Under the pieces are notes generated by a model. That model worked only from the letters and a program-made list of their open reading frames with translations. It had not been told where the DNA came from and did no database searches. Both the position numbers and the translations under genes were made by a program. 64,000 nt of DNA, from positions 5,332,001-5,396,000 of the forward strand of contig NZ_CP150145.1 of the NCBI RefSeq assembly GCF_037963835.1, read 5' to 3'. Below are positions 25,413 through 35,200 of this stretch, in pieces; positions within the stretch are counted from its first letter, which is position 1, and each line of letters opens with the position of its first letter. The stretch comes from Paenibacillus sp. FSL H8-0332. Its GTDB lineage: Bacteria > Bacillota > Bacilli > Paenibacillales > Paenibacillaceae.

Positions 25413-26471
25413 CTACCTCTTTCCGGCTGTGAACGCCACCCAGTCTTCTTCGCGGGTTACTTCTAAAATCTCGAAACCGGAGGACTTCAGCGCTTCCGCG
25501 ACCAGCCCTTCCTTATCCTTATAAATCCCCGAGGTAATATAGATCCCCTCCGGCTGAAGCGCACGATAGACATCGTCCGTGAACAGCACAATAATCTCGG
25601 CCAGAATATTCGCCACGACCACCCGGACCGGCAGAGTCACTCCCAGCCCGTCTGCCGCCGGGGCAACAACAGGAACGGCCTCTTGGTCAGCCGTATTGCT
25701 CGGCCGGGCTGAAGGCCACATCTCTCCGGCTGCGGTATCCGCCGCCCCCTCACCGCCCAGCAGCGAGAGCAGGTCGCTCTCCTTGACGGTGATGGCTGAC
25801 ACCAGCCGGTTCAGCGCCACATTCTCGCGGGCACTCTCCACGGCGACCGGGTCCAGATCCAGCGCCAGGACGGAGGCGGCACCGAGCAGCATCGCTCCGA
25901 CAGCAAGGATGCCGGAGCCTGTTCCTACATCGATGACTTCGTCGCCGCTGACAATATGCTTCTCAAGAGCGCGCAGGCACAGCGCCGTTGTCGGATGCGT
26001 CCCGGTTCCGAAGGCCATTCCGGGGTCGAGCTCAATGATTTTCTCATCGGCAGAGGCCGGGGTATATTCTTCCCATGTCGGCTTAATGGTCAGCCGCTCA
26101 GAGACGCGCAGCGGCTTGAAGTACTGCTTCCAGGCATGGGCCCAATCATCCTCATCCACTGTCTTCCAAGAGATCTGCGCCAGCCCGGGGTCAATCCCGA
26201 ATTCCCTCAGCTCTTCCACCCTTGGCGTCACCTCGGACACAACCGCGTCCATGTCCACCGATTCCGCATAATATCCTTTAATGACCGCTTCCCCTTCGGG
26301 GATATCATTGAGCGGTTCATCGTATAATTCACCGTAACGTGTATCCCGGACTTTATTCAGCGTCCCGGATTCTTCAATAGAGACTCCGCCCGCTCCGGCT
26401 TCAACCAGCAGATTGGAGATCATCTCCTGTGCTTCCTCCGTTGTATGTACCGTCAATTCGTGCCATAGCAT
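25413..26471 (-). CDS. prmA: ribosomal protein L11 methyltransferase
   Basis: PrmA trimethylates ribosomal protein L11. The N-terminal substrate-binding domain (MLWHELTVHTTEEAQEMISNLL) is followed by a Rossmann SAM site (VIDVGTGSGILAVGAMLLGA) and VVVANILAEI. At 352 residues it is about 40 longer than usual because an Ala/Pro/Thr-rich insertion (roughly residues 243-285) precedes the VVVANIL strand. The ATG at 26471 has AGGAGG ten bases upstream and is preferred over 26531. Position before rsmE and mtaB is conserved. Confidence 0.93.
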   Translation of the reverse strand: MLWHELTVHTTEEAQEMISNLLVEAGAGGVSIEESGTLNKVRDTRYGELYDEPLNDIPEGEAVIKGYYAESVDMDAVVSEVTPRVEELREFGIDPGLAQISWKTVDEDDWAHAWKQYFKPLRVSERLTIKPTWEEYTPASADEKIIELDPGMAFGTGTHPTTALCLRALEKHIVSGDEVIDVGTGSGILAVGAMLLGAASVLALDLDPVAVESARENVALNRLVSAITVKESDLLSLLGGEGAADTAAGEMWPSARPSNTADQEAVPVVAPAADGLGVTLPVRVVVANILAEIIVLFTDDVYRALQPEGIYITSGIYKDKEGLVAEALKSSGFEILEVTREEDWVAFTAGKR

Positions 26472-26633
26472 GGTAATGAATCCTCCTAAAAGTTTTGCGA
26501 GCGTTACTTCTCTTGATTCTGCTTCGAACAAACTTACTTCGGAAGCATAGACTCAGTTTTGGGAGCATAATGTCCCTCGAAGCTTATCTTAGCTAGTATA
26601 GCATTTCTTACCCGTTCAGCGCCAAACTGCCGT

Positions 26634-27215
26634 TCAGCTCTCTATAGCAGCCGGGGTGCTGCGGCAAAAACAATCCAGCGCATGGTCATCTACCATCCCG
26701 GAGGCCTGCATAAAAGCGTAACAGATCGTCGAGCCGATAAACTTCATCCCTTTGCGCTTCAGCGCCTTACTCATCTGATCAGACTGGGGAGTGGTCGCAG
26801 GGACCTCCGCTCTGTTCTTCCAGTGGTTCACAACCGGCGTCCCGCCGACGAAGCTCCACAGATAACCGGCAAAGCCTCCCTCTTCCTCGCGGCAGATCTG
26901 CTGGTACACCTGTGCATTGGTAATCACTCCCTTAATCTTCAGACGGTTGCGCACAATCCCCACATTTTGCATCAGCTCTTCGACTTTGTCCTCCCCATAC
27001 AGCACAATCTTCTCCGGATCAAAGCCGTCAAAAGCCTCACGGAAGCCCTCCCGCTTCTTCAGCACCGTATACCAGCTTAGCCCGGCCTGCATCCCCTCCA
27101 GCATCAGCAGCTCGAACAACTTCAAGTCATCTGTCAGCGGCTTGCCCCACTCCTCATCATGATAAGCTATATATACCGGGTCTGTATTCACCCAGTCACA
27201 ACGGGTTAGTTCCAC
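26634..27215 (-). CDS. tag: DNA-3-methyladenine glycosylase I
   Basis: This 193-residue base-excision enzyme removes 3-methyladenine. It carries the family start CDWVNTDPVYIAYHDEEWG and, near the end, DDHALDCFC. Cys, His, His and Cys from these two segments form the zinc clip. The central helix-hairpin-helix region (IVRNRLKIKGVITNAQ) and GGTPVVNHW are also typical. It is transcribed alone, in the accessory block between prmA and dnaJ. Confidence 0.95.
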   Translation of the reverse strand: MELTRCDWVNTDPVYIAYHDEEWGKPLTDDLKLFELLMLEGMQAGLSWYTVLKKREGFREAFDGFDPEKIVLYGEDKVEELMQNVGIVRNRLKIKGVITNAQVYQQICREEEGGFAGYLWSFVGGTPVVNHWKNRAEVPATTPQSDQMSKALKRKGMKFIGSTICYAFMQASGMVDDHALDCFCRSTPAAIES

Positions 27216-27281
27216 AGTCTATCTCTCCTTTGTCTTATGTTATTAGCCACTCTTCATAGCCATATCTTCTAACTGTATACG

Positions 27282-27311
27282 AAAAAAAGAGAAGAACACA
27301 AGGTTCTTCCC
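27282..27311 (-). terminator. terminator of the DUF4179 gene
   Basis: On the minus strand GAAGAAC...GTTCTTC is followed by TCTTTTTTT, 16 bases past the stop. Confidence 0.75.
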
Positions 27312-27326
27312 GTTAAAATAATGTCA

Positions 27327-28988
27327 CTATTGTCCTTGCAGCTTCACACGTGTCTCCTTGTCCGGCTCATTGGTAGAGTAGAAGAACATGTATATTGAAG
27401 CCTCTGTTCCTTTGAAATCCTTATACACATCAATGCTGCGGTTGTTTCCGTCTCCACGGAAGCCTACGGTCACTATTTTACCCAAGATTCGATCTTTACC
27501 GGTGCCGATATGTGTCTGATTCACACCGCCAAAATGGGGATCATCGCTCTTCATCTCTACATAGAGATCCGCACCCTGCATATAGTACGTCCACTGCACC
27601 GGATAACCGCCGGTTTGCCGGATTAACGTCTGCTTCTCGCTGGAGATGTTGTTTAATTCCAGTGGCTTCTTGTCATCCTCATGCCGGGTAACCTTATAAT
27701 TACCTACAAGTGTCATTGGCGTTGTCTTTGTAATCTCAAGATTTACCGGCCGTTCGAAGCGCAGCGTCCTCAGATCCTTGTCCTCCGATGTCGAATACCA
27801 CAATCCGCCTTCCAGCTTCTGTCCGCCCACCTCAAGAGTATAATTCACATAAGGCAGCTCAGCGAATTTGGCTTTAGTCCGGATGGACACACGGATTTGT
27901 GTAGGTGTTACTACCATTTGCTCAATCCGGTTACTGGCGTCTTCCGCTTCCAGCGGCAGATCCAGTGCCGTCTTCATCGTGGCGCCGGCCATTTTCTGCT
28001 TGCTCAGCTCGAAATCAAACGTCCAGGGGCCATCAATATTGCGTTCAAGCTTGGTGTAGCTGAGTTTATACGTTGTGTCAGCCTTGGGCACATCACCCGG
28101 CTTGTAGTACTGAAGCGAGGTGTATTCCCCGTTATCTCCGGGCTTGCCCATTGCTCCTGCCTGAGAGTTCTTGACAGGCTCTCCATCTCTGTATGCTATG
28201 ATTTGCGGGTATGCCAAGCTCTTAGCTTCCGGATTATTAAAGACTGCTGCCGTGGACAGCATTAGCTGTTCATTACCTTCCTTAAAAGGCTGAACACTGA
28301 ACGACTCTAGTCCATCCCTGTTCACCGGAAAGCTCTGCCGCTCCGGTGAGTCGGTATCCAGCTTCAAGTCTACCTCCTGCTGGGAGTAGGACTGAATCCC
28401 TGTTGCGCTCAGGCTTACCTTGACCGTCTCCTGGCCCGGACTCCAGTTCGTCTCGAAATAACCGTTATACCGCTTGTTTTTCTCGTCCCACTGCTGGTAG
28501 TAGTATTCATTATCGTCTCCGTTCCCTTTGGCATCCTTAAGGGACATTCCATTCACATTCCACATTCCGTTGCCCTTGTCTCCCCCAACATCCAGACTAT
28601 ACAGAATTACCGTCCGGTTCTCATCGGAGAGCGCCGTATGTAGCGTCAGGGTTACTCCATCCTTGGTGATCGTCTGGCCAATGGGCTGACCCAGGTTCTG
28701 CGCCAGTGCCGCCTGTACACCGCTTCTATGGTTCAGCAGATTACCCCAGTCAACTTGCACAGCGGCATACACAGGAACAGCCATCAGAACTACGCTGAAT
28801 GAGGCTGCGACAGTGATCTTACGCCAGTTACGGTGACGGACCGGACTATTTGTTCCCGCACGGCTGCTGCCCTTGGAGGAAGTATATCCAGCCTGCTCCA
28901 TCCGGCCCCACATCTGCTCGAAATCAGGATAGTTCAGCTCCTGATCCTCATTTAAGCGACGCTTTAACTGCGCTTCGGTTCTGTCCAT
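27327..28988 (-). CDS. DUF4179 membrane protein, probable anti-sigma partner
   Basis: This 553-residue protein has a short cytoplasmic N-terminus (RTEAQLKRRLNEDQELNYPDFEQMWGRM) and one transmembrane helix near residues 60-78 (ITVAASFSVVLMAVPVYAAV). A large extracytoplasmic part contains the DUF4179-type region (ALAQNLGQPIGQTITKDGVTLTL). It overlaps the 3' end of the ECF sigma gene by 41 bases, the usual sigma/anti-sigma arrangement. The ATG at 28988 is 9 bases after GGAGG and is preferred over 28994. What the outer domain senses is unknown. Confidence 0.8.
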   Translation of the reverse strand: MDRTEAQLKRRLNEDQELNYPDFEQMWGRMEQAGYTSSKGSSRAGTNSPVRHRNWRKITVAASFSVVLMAVPVYAAVQVDWGNLLNHRSGVQAALAQNLGQPIGQTITKDGVTLTLHTALSDENRTVILYSLDVGGDKGNGMWNVNGMSLKDAKGNGDDNEYYYQQWDEKNKRYNGYFETNWSPGQETVKVSLSATGIQSYSQQEVDLKLDTDSPERQSFPVNRDGLESFSVQPFKEGNEQLMLSTAAVFNNPEAKSLAYPQIIAYRDGEPVKNSQAGAMGKPGDNGEYTSLQYYKPGDVPKADTTYKLSYTKLERNIDGPWTFDFELSKQKMAGATMKTALDLPLEAEDASNRIEQMVVTPTQIRVSIRTKAKFAELPYVNYTLEVGGQKLEGGLWYSTSEDKDLRTLRFERPVNLEITKTTPMTLVGNYKVTRHEDDKKPLELNNISSEKQTLIRQTGGYPVQWTYYMQGADLYVEMKSDDPHFGGVNQTHIGTGKDRILGKIVTVGFRGDGNNRSIDVYKDFKGTEASIYMFFYSTNEPDKETRVKLQGQ

Positions 28989-29505
28989 ATTCATCGTCCT
29001 CCTTCGTTATGGGCTGAACGCCCGCTTCTTCCAGAATCCTCTTCATCATACGCAGCCCCTTGTGCTGTCTGGACTTCACGGTCCCCAGCGGGATATCCAG
29101 CATCCGGCGGATTTCCTCCAGACTGAAATCATGCATATACCTCAGGGTCAGCACCGCCCTGATCTTCGCCGGGAGCAGGGACATGTATCCCGCCCATTCC
29201 AGCTTCGTTTCCTTCTGCTCCACCAGCTTATCTATCAGCGGCTGCGGATTCTCCTTGAACATATGGAGATGCGCCTTCAGCTTCTGCTGCAGGCTGCTCC
29301 TGCGCTTCAGATGATTCAAGCAAGTGTTGACGGTGATTTTCATAATCCAGGCCTTCAGATATTCAATGCCCTGCCACTCGCTGCGGAAGAGAGTGATGAA
29401 TACCTCCTGACACAGATCCTCAGCATCGGCAGCATCATGCACCATATAGTAGCAGGTGCGATACACCTCCTTGCTGTAGGTCTGGAATAATTCTTTGTTG
29501 TCCAC
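28948..29505 (-). CDS. ECF-type RNA polymerase sigma factor
   Basis: This 185-residue protein has sigma region 2 (ELFQTYSKEVYRTCYYMVHDAADAEDLCQEVFI) and region 4 (LLPAKIRAVLTLRYMHDFSLEEIRRMLDIPLGTVKSRQ). It starts at a GTG at 29505 with AAAGGAGG ten bases upstream. It is co-transcribed with the overlapping DUF4179 gene, which probably controls its release. A TGAACCTTTT...TATAAA arrangement upstream could be an autoregulated promoter, but that is tentative. The regulon is unknown. Confidence 0.9.
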   Translation of the reverse strand: MDNKELFQTYSKEVYRTCYYMVHDAADAEDLCQEVFITLFRSEWQGIEYLKAWIMKITVNTCLNHLKRRSSLQQKLKAHLHMFKENPQPLIDKLVEQKETKLEWAGYMSLLPAKIRAVLTLRYMHDFSLEEIRRMLDIPLGTVKSRQHKGLRMMKRILEEAGVQPITKEDDEYGQNRSAVKASLK

Positions 29506-29598
29506 TTGAGCGTGCCCTCCTTTCTTGTTTGGATACCTTTATAACAACCCCGGGCTTCAAAAGGTTCATTTTCTGCTTCCCCCATCTGCAGGAAATTC

Positions 29599-29646
29599 AA
29601 AAAAAGCAGCATGTCCGCCCAAAGTTCATGGGTTCCATGTTGCTTT
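29599..29646 (-). terminator. terminator of the chemoreceptor gene
   Basis: The minus-strand stem AAAGCAACATG/CATGCTGCTTT, with inner CCC/GGG pairing, is followed by TTTTTGAA. Confidence 0.65.
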
Positions 29647-29693
29647 CAGAATGTTATGGAATCAATCAGAGTAACCCTTCAGTCCGGCAGACC

Positions 29694-30605
29694 TCAGATA
29701 ATGCTCATCACTTCACGTGCCTGATCGTCCAGTTCCTGCGCTGAGCTTGCAATCAGCGTGAATTCATCCAGCGCCACTTGAATCTGCTGCTGGCTGAGCT
29801 GCACATTATCCTGCACCTGGTTCAGGCCCGTGGATATTCTGCCTACCTCTTCCGTTATGGCCTGGACACTGTCCCGCACTTCGGTAATCTGATCCTGCAC
29901 CATTGCGGACAGCTTTCTTACTTCTTTAGCCACCACATCGAATCCCCGGCCGAATTCTCCGGCATGTGCAGCCTCAATCGCTGCATTCAGGGCAAGCAGA
30001 TGGGTCTGGGACGCAATATCACGGATTGTCTGCACTACACCGCGGATCGCTGCCGCCTGCTTTTGCAGATTCACCAGTGTTTCGGTATTCTCACTCGACA
30101 CCTCAGCAATCCTGTCAATACTCAGCAGCAGCTCCTGGCTCCGCTCAATTCCTTTATCCGCACGCTGATTGAGGCTATCCGCCATCCCCTGCATCCGCTC
30201 CACGACATGGCTCATATTATTCTGTCTCTCCGTGATATTGGTGGCCACCTTGGACACGCCAATGACATGGGTCTCTGTCTCATCAAACACCGGCATATAT
30301 GTAGCTTCCAGCCAGACCGAATTCCCCTCTGCGTCCATCCGTTCAATTTTGTCCTGGAAGCTCCGGCCAGCCATTAGATTCTGCCAGAACAACTCATAAT
30401 CCGGACTGTTCACGAATGAGGGGAAGCATAGCTGCCTATGCTGCATGCCGTACATATCCTCCACTTTATATTTCACTGACCGGGCAAAAATCTCATTGAC
30501 ATAGGCGACACGGCGATCCAAATCGAACCGGATCATAGCAAGATTCTTTTCCAAAGCTTTGACAACCAGTTGGTCTGTAACTGTCTGGTCTGCTAGATTT
30601 TCCAT
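29694..30605 (-). CDS. soluble PAS-domain methyl-accepting chemotaxis protein
   Basis: This 303-residue cytoplasmic signal transducer has an N-terminal PAS domain, residues about 20-125 (MIRFDLDRRVAYVNEIFARSVKY...WLEATYMPVFDETETHVIGVSKVATNIT). The coiled-coil MCP signalling domain has the conserved hairpin tip (LALNAAIEAAHAGEFGRGFDVVAKEVRKLS). No transmembrane segment is present. It probably couples an internal redox, oxygen or metabolite cue to CheA, but the ligand is unknown. The receptor is much shorter than membrane MCPs. Confidence 0.92.
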   Translation of the reverse strand: MENLADQTVTDQLVVKALEKNLAMIRFDLDRRVAYVNEIFARSVKYKVEDMYGMQHRQLCFPSFVNSPDYELFWQNLMAGRSFQDKIERMDAEGNSVWLEATYMPVFDETETHVIGVSKVATNITERQNNMSHVVERMQGMADSLNQRADKGIERSQELLLSIDRIAEVSSENTETLVNLQKQAAAIRGVVQTIRDIASQTHLLALNAAIEAAHAGEFGRGFDVVAKEVRKLSAMVQDQITEVRDSVQAITEEVGRISTGLNQVQDNVQLSQQQIQVALDEFTLIASSAQELDDQAREVMSII

Positions 30606-30716
30606 GTTGACTGCTCCCTATACATCTCAATTTTTAACTGATATACGAACGGTATTCTCTTATTTCTATATACTCCTATTAACGGCTGTTCGGGCTTTTA
30701 AAATGATATGATTTTC

Positions 30717-31076
30717 TTAATTCCCTATCTTAATCCCCCATACGCTGTCCTTCCGGTATGCAGCTGCTTCCTGCAGCTCTGGAAGTCTCGTATCCTGCGG
30801 ATAATGCCGCTCCAAATACTGGACGAAGACCTGGCGCAGGCCGATCTCCTTGTCCAGCTTGTTGAATTCATTGGGGTGCTTTTCCATTTCAGCGATGGAA
30901 GCTTCCCAGCCTACCAGATCTCCCGCCGCCGACTGCTCTGAGCGGACCTTCTCTGCAAGCCTTCTTAGCTCCCGGTAAGCTTGTTTTACTTTGGAGGAAT
31001 AGACCTGTTTCTGGTTCAGCAAGGTTAACAGCGCCACCAGCAGCGCCAGTCCCACCCACATAATCACTGTATTCAC
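30717..31076 (-). CDS. small membrane-anchored protein, function unknown
   Basis: This 119-residue protein has one N-terminal helix (VIMWVGLALLVALLTLL) followed by a charged, helical cytoplasmic or external region (SSKVKQAYRELRRLAEKV...YLERHYPQDTRLPELQEAAAYR). The GTG at 31076 has GGAGG at good spacing. I do not recognise the family. It has no obvious operon partner, and the next small gene lies 120 bases upstream. Confidence 0.6.
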   Translation of the reverse strand: MNTVIMWVGLALLVALLTLLNQKQVYSSKVKQAYRELRRLAEKVRSEQSAAGDLVGWEASIAEMEKHPNEFNKLDKEIGLRQVFVQYLERHYPQDTRLPELQEAAAYRKDSVWGIKIGN

Positions 31077-31198
31077 TTATGTATCCTCCCGGCTTCGCAT
31101 ATCTCTCCATTATACACGCCACAACACAAAAATACCCCACTTGCGCAGGGTATCCACAGCAACAATTCGACTGCTCATCTCTTCTTGACTTCACCGAA

Positions 31199-31378
31199 TT
31201 ATTCCTTCTTCATGATCTCTTCCAGCTGCCGCTTGTCAGCTTCCCGGGAACGGTCCATGGCCTCTACATCTTCCTGATCTGCTTCAGCTGCTGAGAATTC
31301 AACATCCTCGGCCTTCGCCTCATAGAGCATTTTCATTTTTTCGGTTTTGGAAAAGATTTTCGAGTTCTCTCTGTCCAT
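31199..31378 (-). CDS. 59-residue acidic protein, YfhD-like
   Basis: This small hydrophilic protein begins MDRENSKIFSKTEKMKM and contains DVEFSAAEADQEDVEAMDRS. That pattern resembles, from memory, the YfhD family of small Firmicutes proteins of unknown, possibly sporulation-related role. It ends in a basic ADKRQLEEIMKKE helix. The only ribosome site (GGAGG) is about 14 bases before the ATG, which is long, so the start is not certain. There is no signal peptide. Confidence 0.5.
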   Translation of the reverse strand: MDRENSKIFSKTEKMKMLYEAKAEDVEFSAAEADQEDVEAMDRSREADKRQLEEIMKKE

Positions 31379-31423
31379 AGCTTGCCATCAAGCCTCCAAT
31401 GTATTTATCTGATTGTCTAAGCT

Positions 31424-31783
31424 TCAAATCATTCCGCCAGCTTCCTCAATGAGCGACATCGCCTGACCATGGACAGCCGCATCTACAATAACTGTCAGCA
31501 GAATATTTCTGCCTGTCGGTCCGCCATCCCCGCCGTGACTCATCCCGCTCCCGCTCGTATGCGCCGCAGCTAAGATGCCCGTATGGTCACTAACCGCCGT
31601 CATCGAATCCATGCCCGCCAGATTGCCGGTAACCGGATTCACTCCCGGCTCCTGCCCGCTCCCCCCAAACCTGCTGAACCGGTCAATGGAAATTTCCTCT
31701 GCACGCAGGGCCTGGAGCTTACGGGAGACCCCTTCCGCTTCTTCCGGAGTCTTGAAGTAGGCCAGTATACTTTTTTCAGACAT
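31424..31783 (-). CDS. small protein, general-stress-like, function unknown
   Basis: The protein has 119 residues. The N-terminal part (KSILAYFKTPEEAEGVSRKLQALRAEEISIDRFSRF) and C-terminal part (ILLTVIVDAAVHGQAMSLIEEAGGMI) look like the two halves of a small alpha-beta fold seen in heat-induced stress (YflT-type) proteins. A Gly/Ser/His-rich linker separates the halves. The ribosome site is weak. Family assignment is tentative. Confidence 0.55.
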   Translation of the reverse strand: MSEKSILAYFKTPEEAEGVSRKLQALRAEEISIDRFSRFGGSGQEPGVNPVTGNLAGMDSMTAVSDHTGILAAAHTSGSGMSHGGDGGPTGRNILLTVIVDAAVHGQAMSLIEEAGGMI

Positions 31784-32290
31784 GGGAATTCCCCGCTTTC
31801 TGCCTGGTATTCATTCGTTCAGGCTTACTTGGGTATTTTGGATTTTTGGACAGGAATTTATACATTTAGGGTTGGCTGCGACTCCAGAGAAAATTCGGAC
31901 TTCCACCCGCTGTTGTCTACAGATTTCAAGATTCTGAAGCTACACTTCTAAATTACTGCTCATATTTTTCGTTCAGCATACATGTCAGTATTTATGACGA
32001 AAATTGTTTTTTTGTCTGTTATTTTGTATTTTTTTGTCTTCAAAGATTCCTGTAGTAGTTTTAAAAATCTGTTTGTGTCACATAACATTCCACAATAAAT
32101 GAAAACATTCTCAAATCTCTATAAATTTTGTGTGGATTTTACAAATAACCAGTGGTAAAATCTTCTTAATATTTTTCCTAGTAATCTTGACGGAAATAAA
32201 CCGGATTAATAGAAAAGGAGAATCCGCCTACTGTCTATAGCAGGAGAGATGTAAGCCAGAACAAACATCATATTGTGGAGGGGATTACAT
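31784..32290. other. AT-rich region upstream of the subtilase gene
   Basis: No gene is supported in these 507 bases. It holds one copy of the 58-bp repeat (31878-31936), a very T-rich tract (about 31990-32060) and the subtilase leader with GTGGAGGGG at 32274-32283. A TTGACG at about 32187 could be a -35 box, but no convincing -10 was found. Confidence 0.5.
31878..31936. repeat. dispersed 58-bp repeat, copy 2
   Basis: It contains ACTCCAGAGAA, CGGACTTCC and CGCTGTTGTCTACAGATTTC in the same order and spacing as at 22281-22338. Confidence 0.75.
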
Positions 32291-35200
32291 TTGGAGTGGA
32301 CAAAATTACCTCGTAAGCTATCATTACTAACTTTATCATTAGGTGTGGCTGCAAGTATGATTCCAGGCGCGGCATTCGCCGCCAGCAGCTTGAAGACACC
32401 CGTATCAGGCAATCATCTTCCAGCCTTAATTCCAGCGAATCAGTCTTATATTTCTCCACAGATTAACACCAAATCATCAAATCTTGTCCGGGTTATCGTT
32501 CAACTCAGCGGTCAGCCTGCCGCCGTCGGCAAATATGCTGCCAGACAAGGAATTACAGCGCTCGCCAATACAGCGACTGAAGCTGCGGTGAACAGCCAGC
32601 AGGAAGAAGTACTTGATAAGGCTGAAGCCAAGAAGATTGACCTCACTGTCAATTACAAGTACGACACGATTCTGAACGGCTTTGAAGTCACCGTTCCGGC
32701 TGACCGAATCCCTGAGCTGGCGAAGATCTCCGGCGTGTCTTCCATTTATCCGAACAGCACCTGGTATGCGCTCCCTGATCAGACAGTGACCGAAGTGACT
32801 TACAGAAACGATAATGCTCCCCTGAAGCAGATTCATGCAGACTGGGCGGCAGACCAAGGGATTAACGGAGCCGGACTGAAAGTCGGTGTGATTGACACCG
32901 GTGTTGACTACACGCACCCGGATATTGCCCCGGCTTATAAAGGCGGTTATGACTCCTTCTACCAGGACAATGACCCCTATGAAGAAGTCCCGCTTACTCC
33001 GGAAGAAGATACCGAATATGGCGTAGGCTATGCGGGTACTTCTCACGGTACACATGTATCGGGAACCATCATTGGTCAGTATGCAGCAACAGGCGATGTT
33101 GCGCAAAAGGGCGTTGCTCCGGGAGCGGAACTGTACGTCTACAAAGTATTGGGGCGCAATCTTGAGAAACCGAACACTTCCTCCGGATCTTCCGCTCAAG
33201 TCATTGATGGGATTGAACGTGCGGTTAAGGATGGCATGGATGTCATCAACTTGTCGCTCGGCTCCGATTCCGAGAAGGACGTGAATTCCCCTGACTCCAT
33301 TGCGATTAATAACGCTGTACTCTCTGGAGTGACTGCTGTAATTGCTAATGGGAACAACGGAGAAGCGGGTTATTTCTCCATGGGCTCCCCGGCGGCCTCC
33401 CAATTGGGCATTTCAGTAGGTTCAGTGACCAGCCCTATTGACGCTTACTCCGGCGAATTCAAGGCAGAAATTGCAAACTCGGTAACTTCTGTTACTTACG
33501 ATACCTACTTTCCATTCCATATGATGGCGTATGAGCTGGCAAATGATGATTTCGCCACTATCATTGGTACTAAGCCAGTACGTGTTGTGTACGCTGATCT
33601 TGGAGCAAAAGAAGATTACCCTGCTGAAGATATCAGCGGTTCCATCGTATTGGTATCACGTGGTGAACTGGGCTTTGTAGATAAAATTGCGAATGCTAAA
33701 GAGCGTAAAGCTAGAGCAATCGTAATTTTTAACGGAAATGCCCAAAAGGTGGATGGTAAGAGTGAAGCTATTCTAGACGAAGACTACAAAGACCGTAGTG
33801 ACTTCATCGGTGTGAATTTAGGCAATGGATATCAGAACATTCCTACGTTTGACATCGAAGGCTCCAAAGGGCGCAAGTTAGCCAGAGCAATTCTGGCAAA
33901 TGGTGATAATCCAACATATTTCACCTTTGGTTCAGAATATAACCATGAAATGACAACTGGTGATACAATGAGTAATTTCTCTTCATTAGGACCGAACTTT
34001 GACGGCAATCTGAGCATCAAGCCGGATATTGTAGCTCCCGGTGACGGAGTGCTGTCTACATGGCCAGCTTATGGCAAAGGTCATCCGGAAACAGATTATT
34101 CCAAAGCATACAATCGCATTAGCGGCACAAGTATGGCAACTCCGCATGTGGCTGGTTTGGCGCTGCTAATCAAACAGAAACATCCAGAGTATACACCATT
34201 CGATATTCGGGCCGCTCTGGCGAACACTGCAACTCCAATCCTTTACGAAGGCTCTCCTGAAGATTTATATCTTCAAGGTCCAGGACGCGCTAATGTTGAA
34301 GATGCCATTAACACTCCGGCACTACTGCAAGCCCTGGAGCCAATATCTATTCTGGACAAGAACTTTGTCCCTCAGAACGTAATTAACTACAATCCGTCCA
34401 CAAGCTTTGGCACATTGCTGCCAGGTTCTGAAGCTACGAAAGTTCTGCAGTTGAAGAATATGAGCAATAGCACGCTCACCTATTCCGCTTCTGTGGAATG
34501 GAACTATGGTGATCCCAAGCATGTATCTGCGACTCTAGACAAGTCATCGGTAACTGCTGCTGGGAAAGGTGCCTCCACGTTCAACCTTAAGGTTAACATT
34601 GCTGCTGATACTAAGCCGCAAATGCTGCAGGGTAATATTGTACTGAAGGCAGATGGACAACCAAATCTTCCCGTTCTTCACTTGCCGTTTGCAATTAGTG
34701 TAGACAAGACAACAGAACAGCCTAGCTGGGGTACAGGCATTCAGGAAGCTGCACTAAGCCAGCCGATTGTCTACACCAATTCAGGTGCAGTTCTGAACTA
34801 CAAGCTGAAAGCCAAAGATATTAACTACTATGAAGTAAATCTTATTGGCCTGGATGATATTAAGAAAGGCTCCTTCCAGGTATCCACCACAGGATCACCG
34901 GATCAATTCTTTGAGCCTGGCAACTATAGCACGGTTATATCATCCACCTATCACCCATATGACCACAATGGTGATCCAATTTTGGATGCTAACGGCAACC
35001 CTGCAGTAGCCGGTCTGACTGATGGGGTCTACAAGCTTGAGATTCTTGGAATCACTGCAGAGGACAACACGAAGACACCAATTAAGATCGACTACAACAA
35101 TGATAAATACTACAGCACCTACACCTCATTCCGCTTTATCACTGTTTCTGACAGTGGAAGCGGCGGAAGCGGCGGTGGTGGAGGTGGCGGTACAGTAGTA

